Shown one piece after another: positions 34,640 to 43,441 of a stretch of 64,000 nucleotides of DNA (positions within the stretch are counted from its first letter, which is position 1; every line of letters starts with the position of its first letter). The stretch comes from Nocardia transvalensis NBRC 15921 (GTDB lineage: Bacteria > Actinomycetota > Actinomycetes > Mycobacteriales > Mycobacteriaceae), in NCBI RefSeq assembly GCF_000308875.1, contig NZ_BAGL01000045.1, positions 1-64,000 on the forward strand, written 5' to 3'. The position numbers and the translations under genes are program-made. A model generated the notes under the pieces. The model saw nothing but the letters and a program-made list of their open reading frames with translations, was not told the origin of the DNA and searched no databases.

Positions 34640-35336
34640 TCACGGGCCGATCAGCCGGGACACCGTGACGAAGCGATATCCCCGCTCGCGCAACCCGTTC
34701 GCGATACCGGGGATCGCCGCGCGGGATGCGGGCCGGTGCATGGCGTGCAGCAGGACGATCGATCCGGGACGTACGGCGTCGAGGGTGTCGCGCACGATGC
34801 GCTCGGTGTCCGCGTCGCCGCTCGAATCGGGTTCGACGTCCCACATCACGGTCGTGCGGTCGTGGTCGGACAGGTATTTCGGGAGTGCGAAGAGCTTCTT
34901 GCCGTAGGGCGGGCGGAAGGTGATCGGCCCTCGATATCCCGTCGCGCGGATCTCGGCATCGGTGCGCTCGACCTCGTCGCGCACGGTGGGGGTCACGAGG
35001 ACGAACCGCCGATGCGTGTAGCTGTGATTGCCGATCTCGTGCCCGGCGGCGGCGATGGCGGCGCCGTCCTGCGGGCGGGCGGCGAGCTGATCGCCGATGA
35101 GATAGAAACGTCGCCGGAATCCCCGCCGCCGCCAGAGTTCTCAGGATCTCCGGCGTATGTTCGGTCGGCCCGTCGTCGAGGGTGAGCGCGACGACCTTGT
35201 CGGCCGTGTCCTGCCGGTGAACCAGCCGCCCCGCCACCTGGTACGTGCGCGAATTCATCAGGAAGTACAGCCCCGTGCACACCACGACGAGAACGACGAG
35301 GACGATCGCGCCGCCGATCAGGAACTTGCGTCTCAC
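34640..35336 (-). pseudogene. membrane-anchored polysaccharide deacetylase, frameshifted
   Basis: GTG 35336 opens RRKFLIGGAIVLVVLVVVCT (N-terminal membrane anchor), then ALTLDDGPTEHTPEILRTLA (the TFDDGP metal motif). At about 35105 the frame shifts by one base: GIPATFL is read where GIPATFYLIGDQ is expected. The second frame supplies THRRFVLV, ITFRPPYGKK, VMWDVEPDSSGD and IVLLHAMHR to the stop at 34640. One extra base (35105) would explain it. Such enzymes remove N-acetyl groups from peptidoglycan or glycans. It is either inactivated or a sequencing error. Confidence 0.82.
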
Positions 35337-35346
35337 CGGAGGCAAG

Positions 35347-36252
35347 TTAGCACCGTGACACCGGAGCGGTCGGCGAGCAGATGTCCGCCGCGACGCCGGC
35401 GAAGGCGCGGATGGCGGCATTCTCCATCGCGGTGATCCAGACGAGTGCACCCTCCACGGGCGGATTTCCGGCGAGGGGAATGTGGGTGACCTCGGGATGG
35501 TGGTAGTAGTCGACGAAGGATGCCGAGGTGGGGTGGACGACCTCGCCGCGAGCGATCCGGTGCAGGATGTCGCTGGTGGTCGCGATCGGCGCCCCGCGCG
35601 GGATCGGCCGGCCTCCGGGTGTGACGGCCGGAAAGTATCTGTCGTACAACGCCTTCGGGATATCTCCTCGCGGAATGACCGCGTGGTCGCCGAGATCCTC
35701 GAGCGTCGCGTGCCCGCGGCGGGCGAGCGCGCTCCCGGCCGGCACCAGGAGAATGCTCGGCTCCCGGCTCAGGATCGGGCCGACGGTGACGTCGGGTTCC
35801 GCGATCGGCAGGCGATGGCACATGAGGTGGTACACGCCCGTGCGGAGCCGGGCGAATTCGCCTGGGAATTCCTCGGTCACGGTCAGGCGGCAGTCCGGAT
35901 ATCGCGCCTGGAACTCGCGCACGATCGCGGTGAAACGCGGACCGGCCATGGCGTAGCTCGCGACACACACGCGCAGGTCTCCGCTGACGCCGCGCGCCAT
36001 TTCCGTGACGGTGGCGATGGCGCGCCGGAATTGGTCGTGGGCCGGGCGCAATTCGTCGCGCAATCGCTCGCCGAGGGCCGTGAGGCGGACGCTGCGACTG
36101 GTGCGGTCGAAGAGTTTGCCCCCGATGCGCTCCTCCAGCGCGCGGATGGTCTGGCTGACCCGCGGCTGGGTCAGGTACAGGCGCTGCGCGGTGCGCCCGA
36201 AATGCTGTTCCTCGGCCAGCACCAGGAAGATCTCGGCCTCGCGCAACTCCAT
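35347..36252 (-). CDS. LysR-family regulator
   Basis: 301 residues. The N-terminal HTH (ELREAEIFLVLAEEQHFGRT, then LYLTQPRVSQTIRALEERIG) is canonical LysR, followed by a type 2 periplasmic-binding-like effector domain (LRVCVASYAMAGPRFTAIVR onward). ATG 36252. It is divergent from the RibD-like reductase at 36390-36935, its likely target; 137 bp separate them. Confidence 0.9.
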   Translation of the reverse strand: MELREAEIFLVLAEEQHFGRTAQRLYLTQPRVSQTIRALEERIGGKLFDRTSRSVRLTALGERLRDELRPAHDQFRRAIATVTEMARGVSGDLRVCVASYAMAGPRFTAIVREFQARYPDCRLTVTEEFPGEFARLRTGVYHLMCHRLPIAEPDVTVGPILSREPSILLVPAGSALARRGHATLEDLGDHAVIPRGDIPKALYDRYFPAVTPGGRPIPRGAPIATTSDILHRIARGEVVHPTSASFVDYYHHPEVTHIPLAGNPPVEGALVWITAMENAAIRAFAGVAADICSPTAPVSRC

Positions 36253-36389
36253 GGGCGAATCCTAGACAGCCGCGCCGGGATTGATAAGTCCCACTAATGG
36301 CTGGTGTGCACGATAAGCCGTTGATCAGGCACGACGCGAGATCGAAGCTGTATGAGGTTTCATTCGATCCTTTCCGAGGAGTGCTCCCC

Positions 36390-36935
36390 ATGAAGATCAA
36401 GACGCATATCGGTGTCAGCCTCGACGGCTTCATCACCTCGCCCGACGGTCTGCCCGCCGTCCTGTCGATGCCCACGTTCGAATCGGGCGAATCGCACGGT
36501 TTGCCGGAATTCATCGCGGACTGCGGCGCGGTGGTGATGGGCCGCAACACCTTCGTCCCCGCCGTGGGGTCGTCGCACTGGCCGTGGCCCGGTCTGCGGG
36601 TATTCGTGCTGACCACACGGCCGCTACCGGAGGGGACCCCCGAGCACGTGGTATCCGCGCCGTCGCCGGAGAAGTTGCTCGAGCTGATGCGCGAGGCGGA
36701 CTTCACCGGCGACGTGCACCTCGTCGGTGGCCAGCGGACCATCGACGCGTTCCGCCGGATCCGGGCGCTGGACAGTTTCGGGGTCGTCGTCCTGCCGATC
36801 CTTCTGGGCGACGGCATGCGGCTGACGCCGAGCGGCAGTACGTCGCAGTATCTGCGCCTGGAATCGACGCGGACGCTGGAGGACGGCTCGGTGGAGCACA
36901 CCTACACCCTCGCCGCGGACGTCGGCGCGCAGTAG
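36390..36935 (+). CDS. RibD/dihydrofolate-reductase-fold protein
   Basis: 181 residues with the DHFR fold: MKIKTHIGVSLDGFITSPDG start, CGAVVMGRNTF, VFVLTTRPLP, VHLVGGQRTIDAF and LPILLGDGMRL. Members of the RibD C-terminal (PF01872) family reduce pteridine- or riboflavin-like substrates with NADPH, and free-standing members have unassigned substrates. ATG 36390 follows GAGGAG. It is divergent from a LysR regulator. Confidence 0.88.
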   Translation: MKIKTHIGVSLDGFITSPDGLPAVLSMPTFESGESHGLPEFIADCGAVVMGRNTFVPAVGSSHWPWPGLRVFVLTTRPLPEGTPEHVVSAPSPEKLLELMREADFTGDVHLVGGQRTIDAFRRIRALDSFGVVVLPILLGDGMRLTPSGSTSQYLRLESTRTLEDGSVEHTYTLAADVGAQ

Positions 36936-36943
36936 CGCCGAGT

Positions 36944-38938
36944 TCACCAGTGCAGACCGGGGATTCGATTCAGGATGCGTGCCGCGGGGGTGGGGAGGCT
37001 CATCAACGGGCGGACCACCGGCGCCAGGGCGAGGAGCGGGCTGCCGGAATCGGTCGCGGGCTCGGTGTCCCGGCGTGCGGGGGCCGAATCGCCGAGCCTG
37101 CGGAAGCCCTGGTGCAGGATCGCCTTCTTCACCGACGGCATGACCGTGTCGACGAGCTGGGCGAAGGTGCCGATCGGGGTGTCGATGCGGTCGGGGCGCT
37201 CCTCGAGGGCGCGGACGACGATATCCGCCGCCTGGTCGGGGGTGTGCACCGGCATCGAGCGGTACAGCTCGGTGGGGGCGATCATGGGGGTGCGCACCAG
37301 CGGCATGCGGACCGAGGTGAACGTGATTCCGGCGTCGGCGTTCTCGACTCCCGCGATCTCGCTGAAGGTGTCCAGGGCCGATTTGCTCGCCACGTAGGCG
37401 GCGAAGCGCGGCAGCTTCGTCTGCACGGCGATCGAGGAGATGTTCACGAAGTGCCCGAAGCGGCGCTCGCGCATCGATGGCAGCAGGGCCAGGATCAGCC
37501 GCACCGCGCCGAAGTAGTTGACCGCCATGGTCCGCTCGAAATCGTGCATCCGGTCGGTGGAGTCGAGCACCGACCGGCGGATCGAGCGGCCGGCGTTGTT
37601 GACCGCGTAGTCCACATGGCCGTGGTCGGCGAGCACCTGCTTGACCAGCAGCTCGACGGCCTTCTCGTCGGTGATGTCGCACGAGTACGCCTGTGCCGCA
37701 CCGCCTTCCGCGCGCACGGCGGCGGCCGCGGCCTCGAGGTCGTCGAGGGTGCGGGCCACCATCAGGACGGTGGCGCCGCGCCGGGCGACCGCGTGCGCGG
37801 TGGCGAGGCCGATCCCCGAGGACGCCCCGGTGATCAGCACGATCCGGCCGCGCAGCCCGTCGCCGCCGTCCGCGTGGCGGGCGCGGTCCGGGTCCAGGTG
37901 GGTGCGCCAGTACTCCCACAGCTTCTCGGCATAGGAGTCGAACGACGGAACCGGCAGGCCGCGCAGCCGCGACCGGGTCGAATCGGAGACGAATTCGGAG
38001 TCGAACGAGACGTGCGGGGCGACCTCGGCCGGAATGCCCAGCTGCCGCAACAGCAGATCGCGCAGCGCGGTAGCGCCCGGGACCTGGGCCAGTGCCCGCA
38101 GCGCGGCGTGGCTGCCCGGAACGGTGCCGAGGCCCGCGGGCGCCCCGGCGGCGCGGGCCAGCGCGGCGAAGATGTCGCCGAACGGCTGCGGATCGGGGTT
38201 GACCAGGTGGAAGGTGCGCTTGTTGAGCCCCGGCCGGGTGATCAGCCGGACCATCGCCGCCGCCACGTAGTCGACCGGGACGATATTGGTCGCGCCGAGA
38301 TCCGGCAGCGGCAGGGGCAACTCCGACGGCAGCCCGGCGAGGCGGGCGATCGCGGGGAAGAAGTAGTACGGTCCGTCGACCTTGTCCATCTCGCCGGTGC
38401 GGGAATCGCCGACGATGATCGCGGGGCGGTACACCCGCCAGCGCGGTCCGGCGGTCTCGCGCACGAGCTTCTCGGCCGCGAATTTGGTGCGGTGATAGGG
38501 GGAGTTCAGGTTCTGGCCGAGGTCGAAGTCGTCTTCGAAGAACGTGCCCCGGTGGTCGCCCGCGACGGCCACCGACGACACGTGGTGCAGCGTCGCGCCC
38601 AGCTCGGTGGCCAGCGCGATCACCGAGCGAGTGCCGGAGACGTTGGCGGCGTACGCCGTTTCCTCGTCGGCGGTCATGTCGTACACCGCGCCCAGATGGA
38701 CGACGTGCTCGGCGTGCGGCGGGTCCTCCTGCAGTCCCAGGCCGTCGGCGGTCAGGTCGCCGAGCAGCGGGAAGACCCGGTCGTGCGCGCCCCAGCCGGC
38801 GGCGAGTTCGGCGAGCTTCGCGGCCGAGGCCTCCCGCACGAGCACGTGGATCACCGCGTCGCGATCGTGCTCGAGGAGTCCGGCCACCACGCGCCGTCCC
38901 AGAAATCCGGTGCCGCCTGTCACGATATAGGAGACCAT
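36944..38938 (-). CDS. two-domain acyl reductase / short-chain dehydrogenase fusion
   Basis: 664 residues. The N-terminal NAD_binding_4 (thioester-reductase-like) domain begins MVSYIVTGGTGFLGRRVVAG with SPYHRTKFAAEKLVRE as the Tyr-x3-Lys motif. A linker (about 330-370) is followed by a classical SDR domain with VLITGASSGIGLATAHAVAR and YVASKSALD. This arrangement resembles the mycobacterial fatty acyl-CoA reductase AcrA1 (about 650 residues), which makes aldehydes/alcohols for lipid synthesis. The substrate is inferred, not shown. ATG 38938. Confidence 0.82.
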   Translation of the reverse strand: MVSYIVTGGTGFLGRRVVAGLLEHDRDAVIHVLVREASAAKLAELAAGWGAHDRVFPLLGDLTADGLGLQEDPPHAEHVVHLGAVYDMTADEETAYAANVSGTRSVIALATELGATLHHVSSVAVAGDHRGTFFEDDFDLGQNLNSPYHRTKFAAEKLVRETAGPRWRVYRPAIIVGDSRTGEMDKVDGPYYFFPAIARLAGLPSELPLPLPDLGATNIVPVDYVAAAMVRLITRPGLNKRTFHLVNPDPQPFGDIFAALARAAGAPAGLGTVPGSHAALRALAQVPGATALRDLLLRQLGIPAEVAPHVSFDSEFVSDSTRSRLRGLPVPSFDSYAEKLWEYWRTHLDPDRARHADGGDGLRGRIVLITGASSGIGLATAHAVARRGATVLMVARTLDDLEAAAAAVRAEGGAAQAYSCDITDEKAVELLVKQVLADHGHVDYAVNNAGRSIRRSVLDSTDRMHDFERTMAVNYFGAVRLILALLPSMRERRFGHFVNISSIAVQTKLPRFAAYVASKSALDTFSEIAGVENADAGITFTSVRMPLVRTPMIAPTELYRSMPVHTPDQAADIVVRALEERPDRIDTPIGTFAQLVDTVMPSVKKAILHQGFRRLGDSAPARRDTEPATDSGSPLLALAPVVRPLMSLPTPAARILNRIPGLHW

Positions 38939-39254
38939 CGCCCCTCCTGTCTGTCCGATCCTGTTGCCGCGCAACGGTTTTGGTGCCGAGCGCAACGCTG
39001 TTCGTCCGACATGCGTCGGTGGATGTGGACGTAGGAGACGGCCCGCTAACAGAAGTCGGGCCTGGGTAGGAACACCTTCGTGCCTAACTGATGAGTAACT
39101 TTAGCGGTGGGGGATATGTCCCGCAAACCAAAACAGCGCCCCGCGTGTTGTGTGTCGTATCACGCGAGGCGCCGTCAAGTATGTGTGTCAACGGTTTTCG
39201 TGTAACCGTCGGATGCAGTTGGTAACCCTCTGGCAAATACCCGATCCGCCGGAA
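38939..39254. other. 316-bp gap, promoter region and hmuO-side terminator
   Basis: No gene seen. It contains the presumed minus-strand promoter of the acyl reductase fusion (from about 39000 to 39110) and the hairpin at 39136-39172 listed separately. The remainder is unremarkable. Confidence 0.5.
39136..39172 (-). terminator. terminator of the heme oxygenase gene
   Basis: Inverted repeat of 12-bp arms (GCGCCCCGCGTG 39136-39147 with CACGCGAGGCGC 39161-39172, one mismatch) and a 13-nt loop. Read on the minus strand it is followed by TGTTTTGGTTT. It lies 82 bp after the heme oxygenase stop codon. Confidence 0.75.
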
Positions 39255-39935
39255 TCAGCCCCGCCGCCGCACCGGGAATTCGGCGGCCAGATCGCGGAAC
39301 AGGGCGGTATTGAAGGCGAACGCGCGCTGGCACTCACCGAGGACGCGCTGCTTCTCGAGATCGTCGACGGCCAGCCGGTCCAGCAGGGTGCGGTACTCCC
39401 GCTTGAAGGCCGCCGGGTTGGGGATCTGGTCGAAGACGTAGAAGCGGACGCCGTCGCCGCGCTTGGGCAACTGCCACAGCTTTTCCGCCGTACCGCGGAT
39501 GACCTGCCCGCCGGACAGATCGCCGAGGTAGCGGGTGTAGTGGTGGGCGACGTAGCCGGCGGGCCAGGTCCGCGCGCACTCCTCGATGCGGCCGGCGTAG
39601 GCGGTCGTCGACGGCAGCGGCTCGATGCCGTCGCGCCAGCCCGCGCCGCCGAGATGGGCGAGATCGGCCTCGAGATTCGCCAGTCGCGCCAGCTCCGGCC
39701 GCACGAACGGCCCCGCGACCGGATCGTCGGCGAGGGTGTCCCAGTGCGTCTCGAGCGCCCGGTACACGTGCCACAGCTGCCCGGTGTACCGGAAGAACGC
39801 CTCCACCCCGAGCGACCCGCCGAGCATGTCGCTCATGAACGTCGAATTCTCCGCATCCGCGTGCTGCCGCTCGGTAGCGGTCCGGATCTGGGTGGAGAAC
39901 GGCGCACTCTCCGCCGTCGTGGTCGTATCCGCCAT
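39255..39935 (-). CDS. heme oxygenase (HmuO-type)
   Basis: 226 residues, the usual size for biliverdin-producing heme oxygenases. TATERQHADAENS places the proximal histidine at about residue 25, and YTRYLGDLSGGQVIRG is the distal-helix glycine motif. FNTALFRDLAAEF closes the fold. It opens heme to biliverdin, CO and iron, so it probably serves iron acquisition. ATG 39935. An IdeR-like half-site lies about 35 bp upstream. A terminator follows. Confidence 0.92.
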   Translation of the reverse strand: MADTTTTAESAPFSTQIRTATERQHADAENSTFMSDMLGGSLGVEAFFRYTGQLWHVYRALETHWDTLADDPVAGPFVRPELARLANLEADLAHLGGAGWRDGIEPLPSTTAYAGRIEECARTWPAGYVAHHYTRYLGDLSGGQVIRGTAEKLWQLPKRGDGVRFYVFDQIPNPAAFKREYRTLLDRLAVDDLEKQRVLGECQRAFAFNTALFRDLAAEFPVRRRG

Positions 39936-39967
39936 GATCCCGCTTTCCCGTCCCCGACCGGGGGACC

Positions 39968-39986
39968 GCAACTATGGGTTACCTAA
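39968..39986 (-). promoter_or_regulatory. weak IdeR/DtxR-like iron-box half-site
   Basis: The sequence GGGTTACCTAA matches the right half (CTAACCTAA-like) of the consensus IdeR box with about 11 of 19 positions overall. It is placed 33-51 bp upstream of the heme oxygenase start. The left half is poor, so this is a tentative site. Confidence 0.3.
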
Positions 39987-40107
39987 CTTCACTCTCACGA
40001 TACCGGTGGGGAGGCGCGGGTGAATCAAACTTTCGGACGAAACCGTGTCGTCCGCCGGTCTCGCTATGCTGTCGGGGTTTCGCTTCTGCTCCAGTACGAG
40101 GGAGATC

Positions 40108-41685
40108 GTGGTTCATCCCGAAATCGGCACGACGTTCGCGGACTACGTCATCGACGGTGTCCTCGGGCACGGCGGCATGGGAACGGTCTACCTGGCGCGG
40201 CATCCGCGGCTGCCGCGGTCGGTCGCGCTGAAGGTGCTGAACCGCGCGGTATCCGGGGACGCGGAGTTGCGCAAGCGATTCGAGCGGGAAGCGGGTGTCG
40301 TTGCGCGGCTGGAACATCCGAATATCGTGGGGATCTACGACCGGGGCACGCACGACGGTTGTCTGTGGGTCGCCATGCAGTACATCGAGGGCGGCGACAC
40401 CGGGCGGCTCGATCCCCGGCAGCTGACCGGGGAGCGGGCGGCGCGGATCATCACCGACACCGCGTCGGCGCTGGACTACGCGCACGCCCACGGTGTTCTG
40501 CATCGCGATATCAAGCCGGCCAACATCCTGCTCTCCGCCGCCGACGCCGGTCGCGCGGAACGTGCCGTACTCACCGATTTCGGTATCGCCCGGATGGATG
40601 CGGCCACGAAGATCACCGTGATCGGAACATTCACCGCGACACTGGCTTTCGCGGCGCCCGAGCAGCTCTCCGGTGAGCCGCTGGACCATCGGGCGGATCA
40701 GTACTCGCTGGCCTGCACCCTGTTCTCGCTGCTGACCGGCCGTCCGCCGTTCACCGCGGACAATCCGGGGCAGGTGGTGGCGCAGCATCTCTCGGCCCCG
40801 GTGCCGCCGCTGGGTCCGCTGCGCCCGGATCTGCCCGCCGGTCTCGACGCGGTGCTCGCGCGAGGGATGGCGAAGGAGAGGGAGCAGCGTTTCGGTAGCT
40901 GCGGCGAATTCGCGGCGGCGGTGTGGGAGGCGCTGTCCGGGCGATCTGCCGTCGTGCCGCTTCCACCGGAAACTGCTGTGCGCCAGCATGTCTCGGCGGG
41001 GCAGAGGTATCTGCCGCCGCCTTCCGCGTCGTTGCCGGGGTATTCGTCGCCACCGCGGATCGAGCCCGGACAACCGGTGCGACGCGGCAGGCGCGGTGCC
41101 TTGGCGGCGGCGATCGTGGCCGTTCTGGTGGTCGGTGCGGGAGTGACGTACGCGCTGCGAGAGTCGACCACGAAGTCGATCGCCGACAGCCCGGGCATTG
41201 GTGCCGAGTCCGTTCCGGAAACCACCGTCAGCTCGCATCCGGGCGGTTGGAGCGACAGCGAGCAGGTGGTCGTCCAGGCCTTCCCGAAGGTGTTCTCCGA
41301 TCCGGTCAACCGCAAGGATTGGCGCGGCGCGGACTGTACGGGCACGACGACCGGCCAGACGCCCGAGAAGAGCGGAATCACGTGCACCGCGGCGGATTTC
41401 ACGCTGTCGATCTACGACCTGGGCGATGCGGTAGCGGCCGTGGACTACCTCGGTTCGAGTCCGCCCGGCGTGAACTGGATCGAGGGGCAGATCACCCGGC
41501 GCGGATTCATGTCGTTCCTGCCGTACCGGGTCAGCCCCGACAGCGACTTCGGTCGGCCCGGGACCAAGTTCTTCTGGGGCGGGTTCAGTTCCGAACCGAA
41601 GTTCGCGCGCTATGTGCTCCTCATCGAGATGGACGCGGACTCCCGGGATCAGCTCGTCGACGTGTGGGGTGACGTGCCGCTGTAG
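40108..41685 (+). CDS. transmembrane Ser/Thr protein kinase (PknB-like)
   Basis: 525 residues. Intracellular kinase domain: glycine loop GHGGMGTVYLARH, Lys42 (VALKVL), catalytic HRDIKPANILL (Asp134) and DFGIARM (Asp157). A Pro-rich juxtamembrane region follows, then one membrane helix (331-350, ALAAAIVAVLVVGAGVTYAL) and an extracellular domain of about 175 residues with a possible Cys pair (GADCTG and ITCTAA). No PASTA repeats are visible, so the extracellular sensor is of another type. GTG 40108 follows GGGAGATC. Confidence 0.92.
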   Translation: MVHPEIGTTFADYVIDGVLGHGGMGTVYLARHPRLPRSVALKVLNRAVSGDAELRKRFEREAGVVARLEHPNIVGIYDRGTHDGCLWVAMQYIEGGDTGRLDPRQLTGERAARIITDTASALDYAHAHGVLHRDIKPANILLSAADAGRAERAVLTDFGIARMDAATKITVIGTFTATLAFAAPEQLSGEPLDHRADQYSLACTLFSLLTGRPPFTADNPGQVVAQHLSAPVPPLGPLRPDLPAGLDAVLARGMAKEREQRFGSCGEFAAAVWEALSGRSAVVPLPPETAVRQHVSAGQRYLPPPSASLPGYSSPPRIEPGQPVRRGRRGALAAAIVAVLVVGAGVTYALRESTTKSIADSPGIGAESVPETTVSSHPGGWSDSEQVVVQAFPKVFSDPVNRKDWRGADCTGTTTGQTPEKSGITCTAADFTLSIYDLGDAVAAVDYLGSSPPGVNWIEGQITRRGFMSFLPYRVSPDSDFGRPGTKFFWGGFSSEPKFARYVLLIEMDADSRDQLVDVWGDVPL

Positions 41686-41691
41686 GCCGGG

Positions 41692-42225
41692 TCAGTGGGT
41701 GAGCGCGATCTTGACGACGACCACTGTGGCGGCGGCGAGGGTCAGCAGCAGGGCGGCGATCGCGGAGGCGCGCGTCGGCCGCCGCCCGCGCAACCGGCCG
41801 ATGACGAAGACGATGGCGCCGATGCGGATCAGCACGGCGACCTCGGCGAGGATCTGCGCCGTCCGCGGCTGGAACCAGCCCAGCCATCCGGCGGCGAGCA
41901 GGGCGCAGGGCAGGACCGCGGAGCTGAGAATCGGCACGGAGTTGCGCATTTCGCGAATCCGGTCGGCGACGGTGGTCGGCTGCTCGCGCACGGTGCGGGC
42001 AACGGTTTCGGCGAAGCTGTGCGCGATGAACGTCGACAGGGCGGTGCCGAGGACGATGAGGACTCCGAGGTGCTTCTCGCTGGTGACGACGGGCACGAGC
42101 GCCGTGAGCACGAGAATGTTCCCGTAGATGTACGCGCCGATCCGGCTGGCGGCATTGTCCCGATCCAGCGGCGCCCGCCGCGAGAACAGCGGACCGTGCA
42201 ACAGCGCGGCGGGGTCGGATTCCAT
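41692..42225 (-). CDS. hypothetical integral membrane protein
   Basis: 177 residues with four or five hydrophobic helices (ILVLTALVPVV, VLIVLGTALSTFIAHSF, LPCALLAAGWLGWF and AIAALLLTLAAATVVV). The N-terminal 35 residues are hydrophilic. ATG 42225 begins MESDPAALLHGPL. No family recognised; convergent with the Ser/Thr kinase, 6 bp between stops. Confidence 0.8.
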   Translation of the reverse strand: MESDPAALLHGPLFSRRAPLDRDNAASRIGAYIYGNILVLTALVPVVTSEKHLGVLIVLGTALSTFIAHSFAETVARTVREQPTTVADRIREMRNSVPILSSAVLPCALLAAGWLGWFQPRTAQILAEVAVLIRIGAIVFVIGRLRGRRPTRASAIAALLLTLAAATVVVVKIALTH

Positions 42226-42399
42226 CGATCTCGTGTCCTGGGAGTGGAGAACGGGCTCGCCATCACAGTGACACGTCGTGTGCTCGCCGGGTACCACCCG
42301 CCGGGGGTGAATCCGCCGCGCGGCCGGTCCGAATCAAGCTGTGCGCGTGAGCGGACGCGATTGGTATGCCTGGCACACGGATCTGCGACCGGTTCGCCG

Positions 42400-43350
42400 T
42401 CAGGCGGTGAGGATGGTCTTGCCGAGCGCCGTGCGGTCCTCGAACGCCCGGTGCGCGGCCGCCGCCTCGGTCAGCGGCAGGACCGTGCCGATGACGGGGG
42501 TGAGGTCGCCGCGCACGGTCAGCTCCTCGGCCCGGCGGGTCAGTTCGGGCCACCGCTGCGGGCGGTAGCCGAGGCTGAACGGGATCAGTGACGCGCCGAC
42601 GGGAAGCAGCTGCTGCGAGGTGATCTCGACCGGAGCACCACTGGCCGTGCCGAAGACCACCATCCGCGCGCGCGGCCCGGTGAGCAGGCCGTAGGCGTCG
42701 CGGGCGGTCTGCCCGCCGACGGTTTCGAGGACGACCGACACCGGACCGACCTCTCGGGCCCAGCCGGGTCGGGTGTAGTCGACGGTCGCGTCGGCGCCGA
42801 GGTCGATGGCCAGCTTCCGCTTCGCCTCCCCGCTCGCACCGGCCACGACGCGCGCGCCCGCTCGTTTGGCCAGCTGAATCAGCAGGGTTCCGATACCCCC
42901 GCCCGCCGCCTCCACCAGTACCGTCTCGCCGGGTTCGAGTGCGGCGGTCTCGATGACACCCACGGCCGTCGCGCCCTGCCCGAGCAGTGCGAGTGCCTGA
43001 TGCTCGCCGAGACGATCATCGAGCCGGACAGCCGCGGTGGCCGGCACGACAACCAGTTCGGCGTAACTGCCGGAGCCGACGGTGCCGACGACCCGCTCAC
43101 CGATTCGATCCGCGTCCACGCCGGACCCGACCGCGACGACCGTTCCCGCCACTTCGATACCCGGCGTATGCGGCAACGGCTGCCCGAGCGGATCGGGAAT
43201 CACCCCGGCCCGCACCTGCACCTCGAAGTAGTTGACTCCGGTGGCCGTGGCCCGGACGAGCACCTCGCCCGCACCGGGTTTCGGATCGTCGACCTCCTCG
43301 ACCCGCAGCACCTCCGGTGGCCCGTATTCGTGATAGCGAACCGCGCGCAT
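42400..43350 (-). CDS. NADPH:quinone reductase-like MDR enzyme
   Basis: 316-residue zinc-free medium-chain oxidoreductase. MRAVRYHEYGPPEVLRVEEV opens the fold, PHTPGIEVAGTVVAVG is the substrate-side motif, and LVEAAGGGIGTLLIQLAKRA is the NADPH site. VLETVGGQTARDAYGLL and FGTASG are also present. No zinc ligands, so quinone or enone reduction is likely. ATG 43350 follows AGGAGAGG. It is divergent from the TetR gene at 43442 with two TetR-type operators between. Confidence 0.9.
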   Translation of the reverse strand: MRAVRYHEYGPPEVLRVEEVDDPKPGAGEVLVRATATGVNYFEVQVRAGVIPDPLGQPLPHTPGIEVAGTVVAVGSGVDADRIGERVVGTVGSGSYAELVVVPATAAVRLDDRLGEHQALALLGQGATAVGVIETAALEPGETVLVEAAGGGIGTLLIQLAKRAGARVVAGASGEAKRKLAIDLGADATVDYTRPGWAREVGPVSVVLETVGGQTARDAYGLLTGPRARMVVFGTASGAPVEITSQQLLPVGASLIPFSLGYRPQRWPELTRRAEELTVRGDLTPVIGTVLPLTEAAAAHRAFEDRTALGKTILTA

Positions 43351-43369
43351 GACATCCACCTCTCCTATG

Positions 43370-43384
43370 CGGACCATCGGTCCG
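43370..43384. promoter_or_regulatory. TetR operator copy 1, CGGACC-ATC-GGTCCG
   Basis: Perfect 6-bp arms around 3 bases in the 91-bp divergent gap between the quinone reductase (start 43350) and the TetR gene (start 43442). It shares the GGAC/GTCC half with the second site at 43404-43418. The position fits repression of the reductase. Confidence 0.7.
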
Positions 43385-43403
43385 TTTACTTCCCGCTATG
43401 ATA

Positions 43404-43418
43404 CGGACTAATAGTCCG
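43404..43418. promoter_or_regulatory. TetR operator copy 2, CGGACTA-A-TAGTCCG
   Basis: Perfect 7-bp arms around one base, 24 bp upstream of the TetR start codon. It is the stronger palindrome of the pair, typical of TetR autoregulation. Confidence 0.8.
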
Positions 43419-43441
43419 TTTCTGTCAACAGGAGGTTCCCG

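Noticed and set aside
36584..39034. Long plus-strand open frame opposite the acyl reductase fusion
   Set aside because: The minus strand encodes clear Rossmann and SDR motifs across the whole interval, while the plus frame is Gly/Arg/His-rich without motifs.
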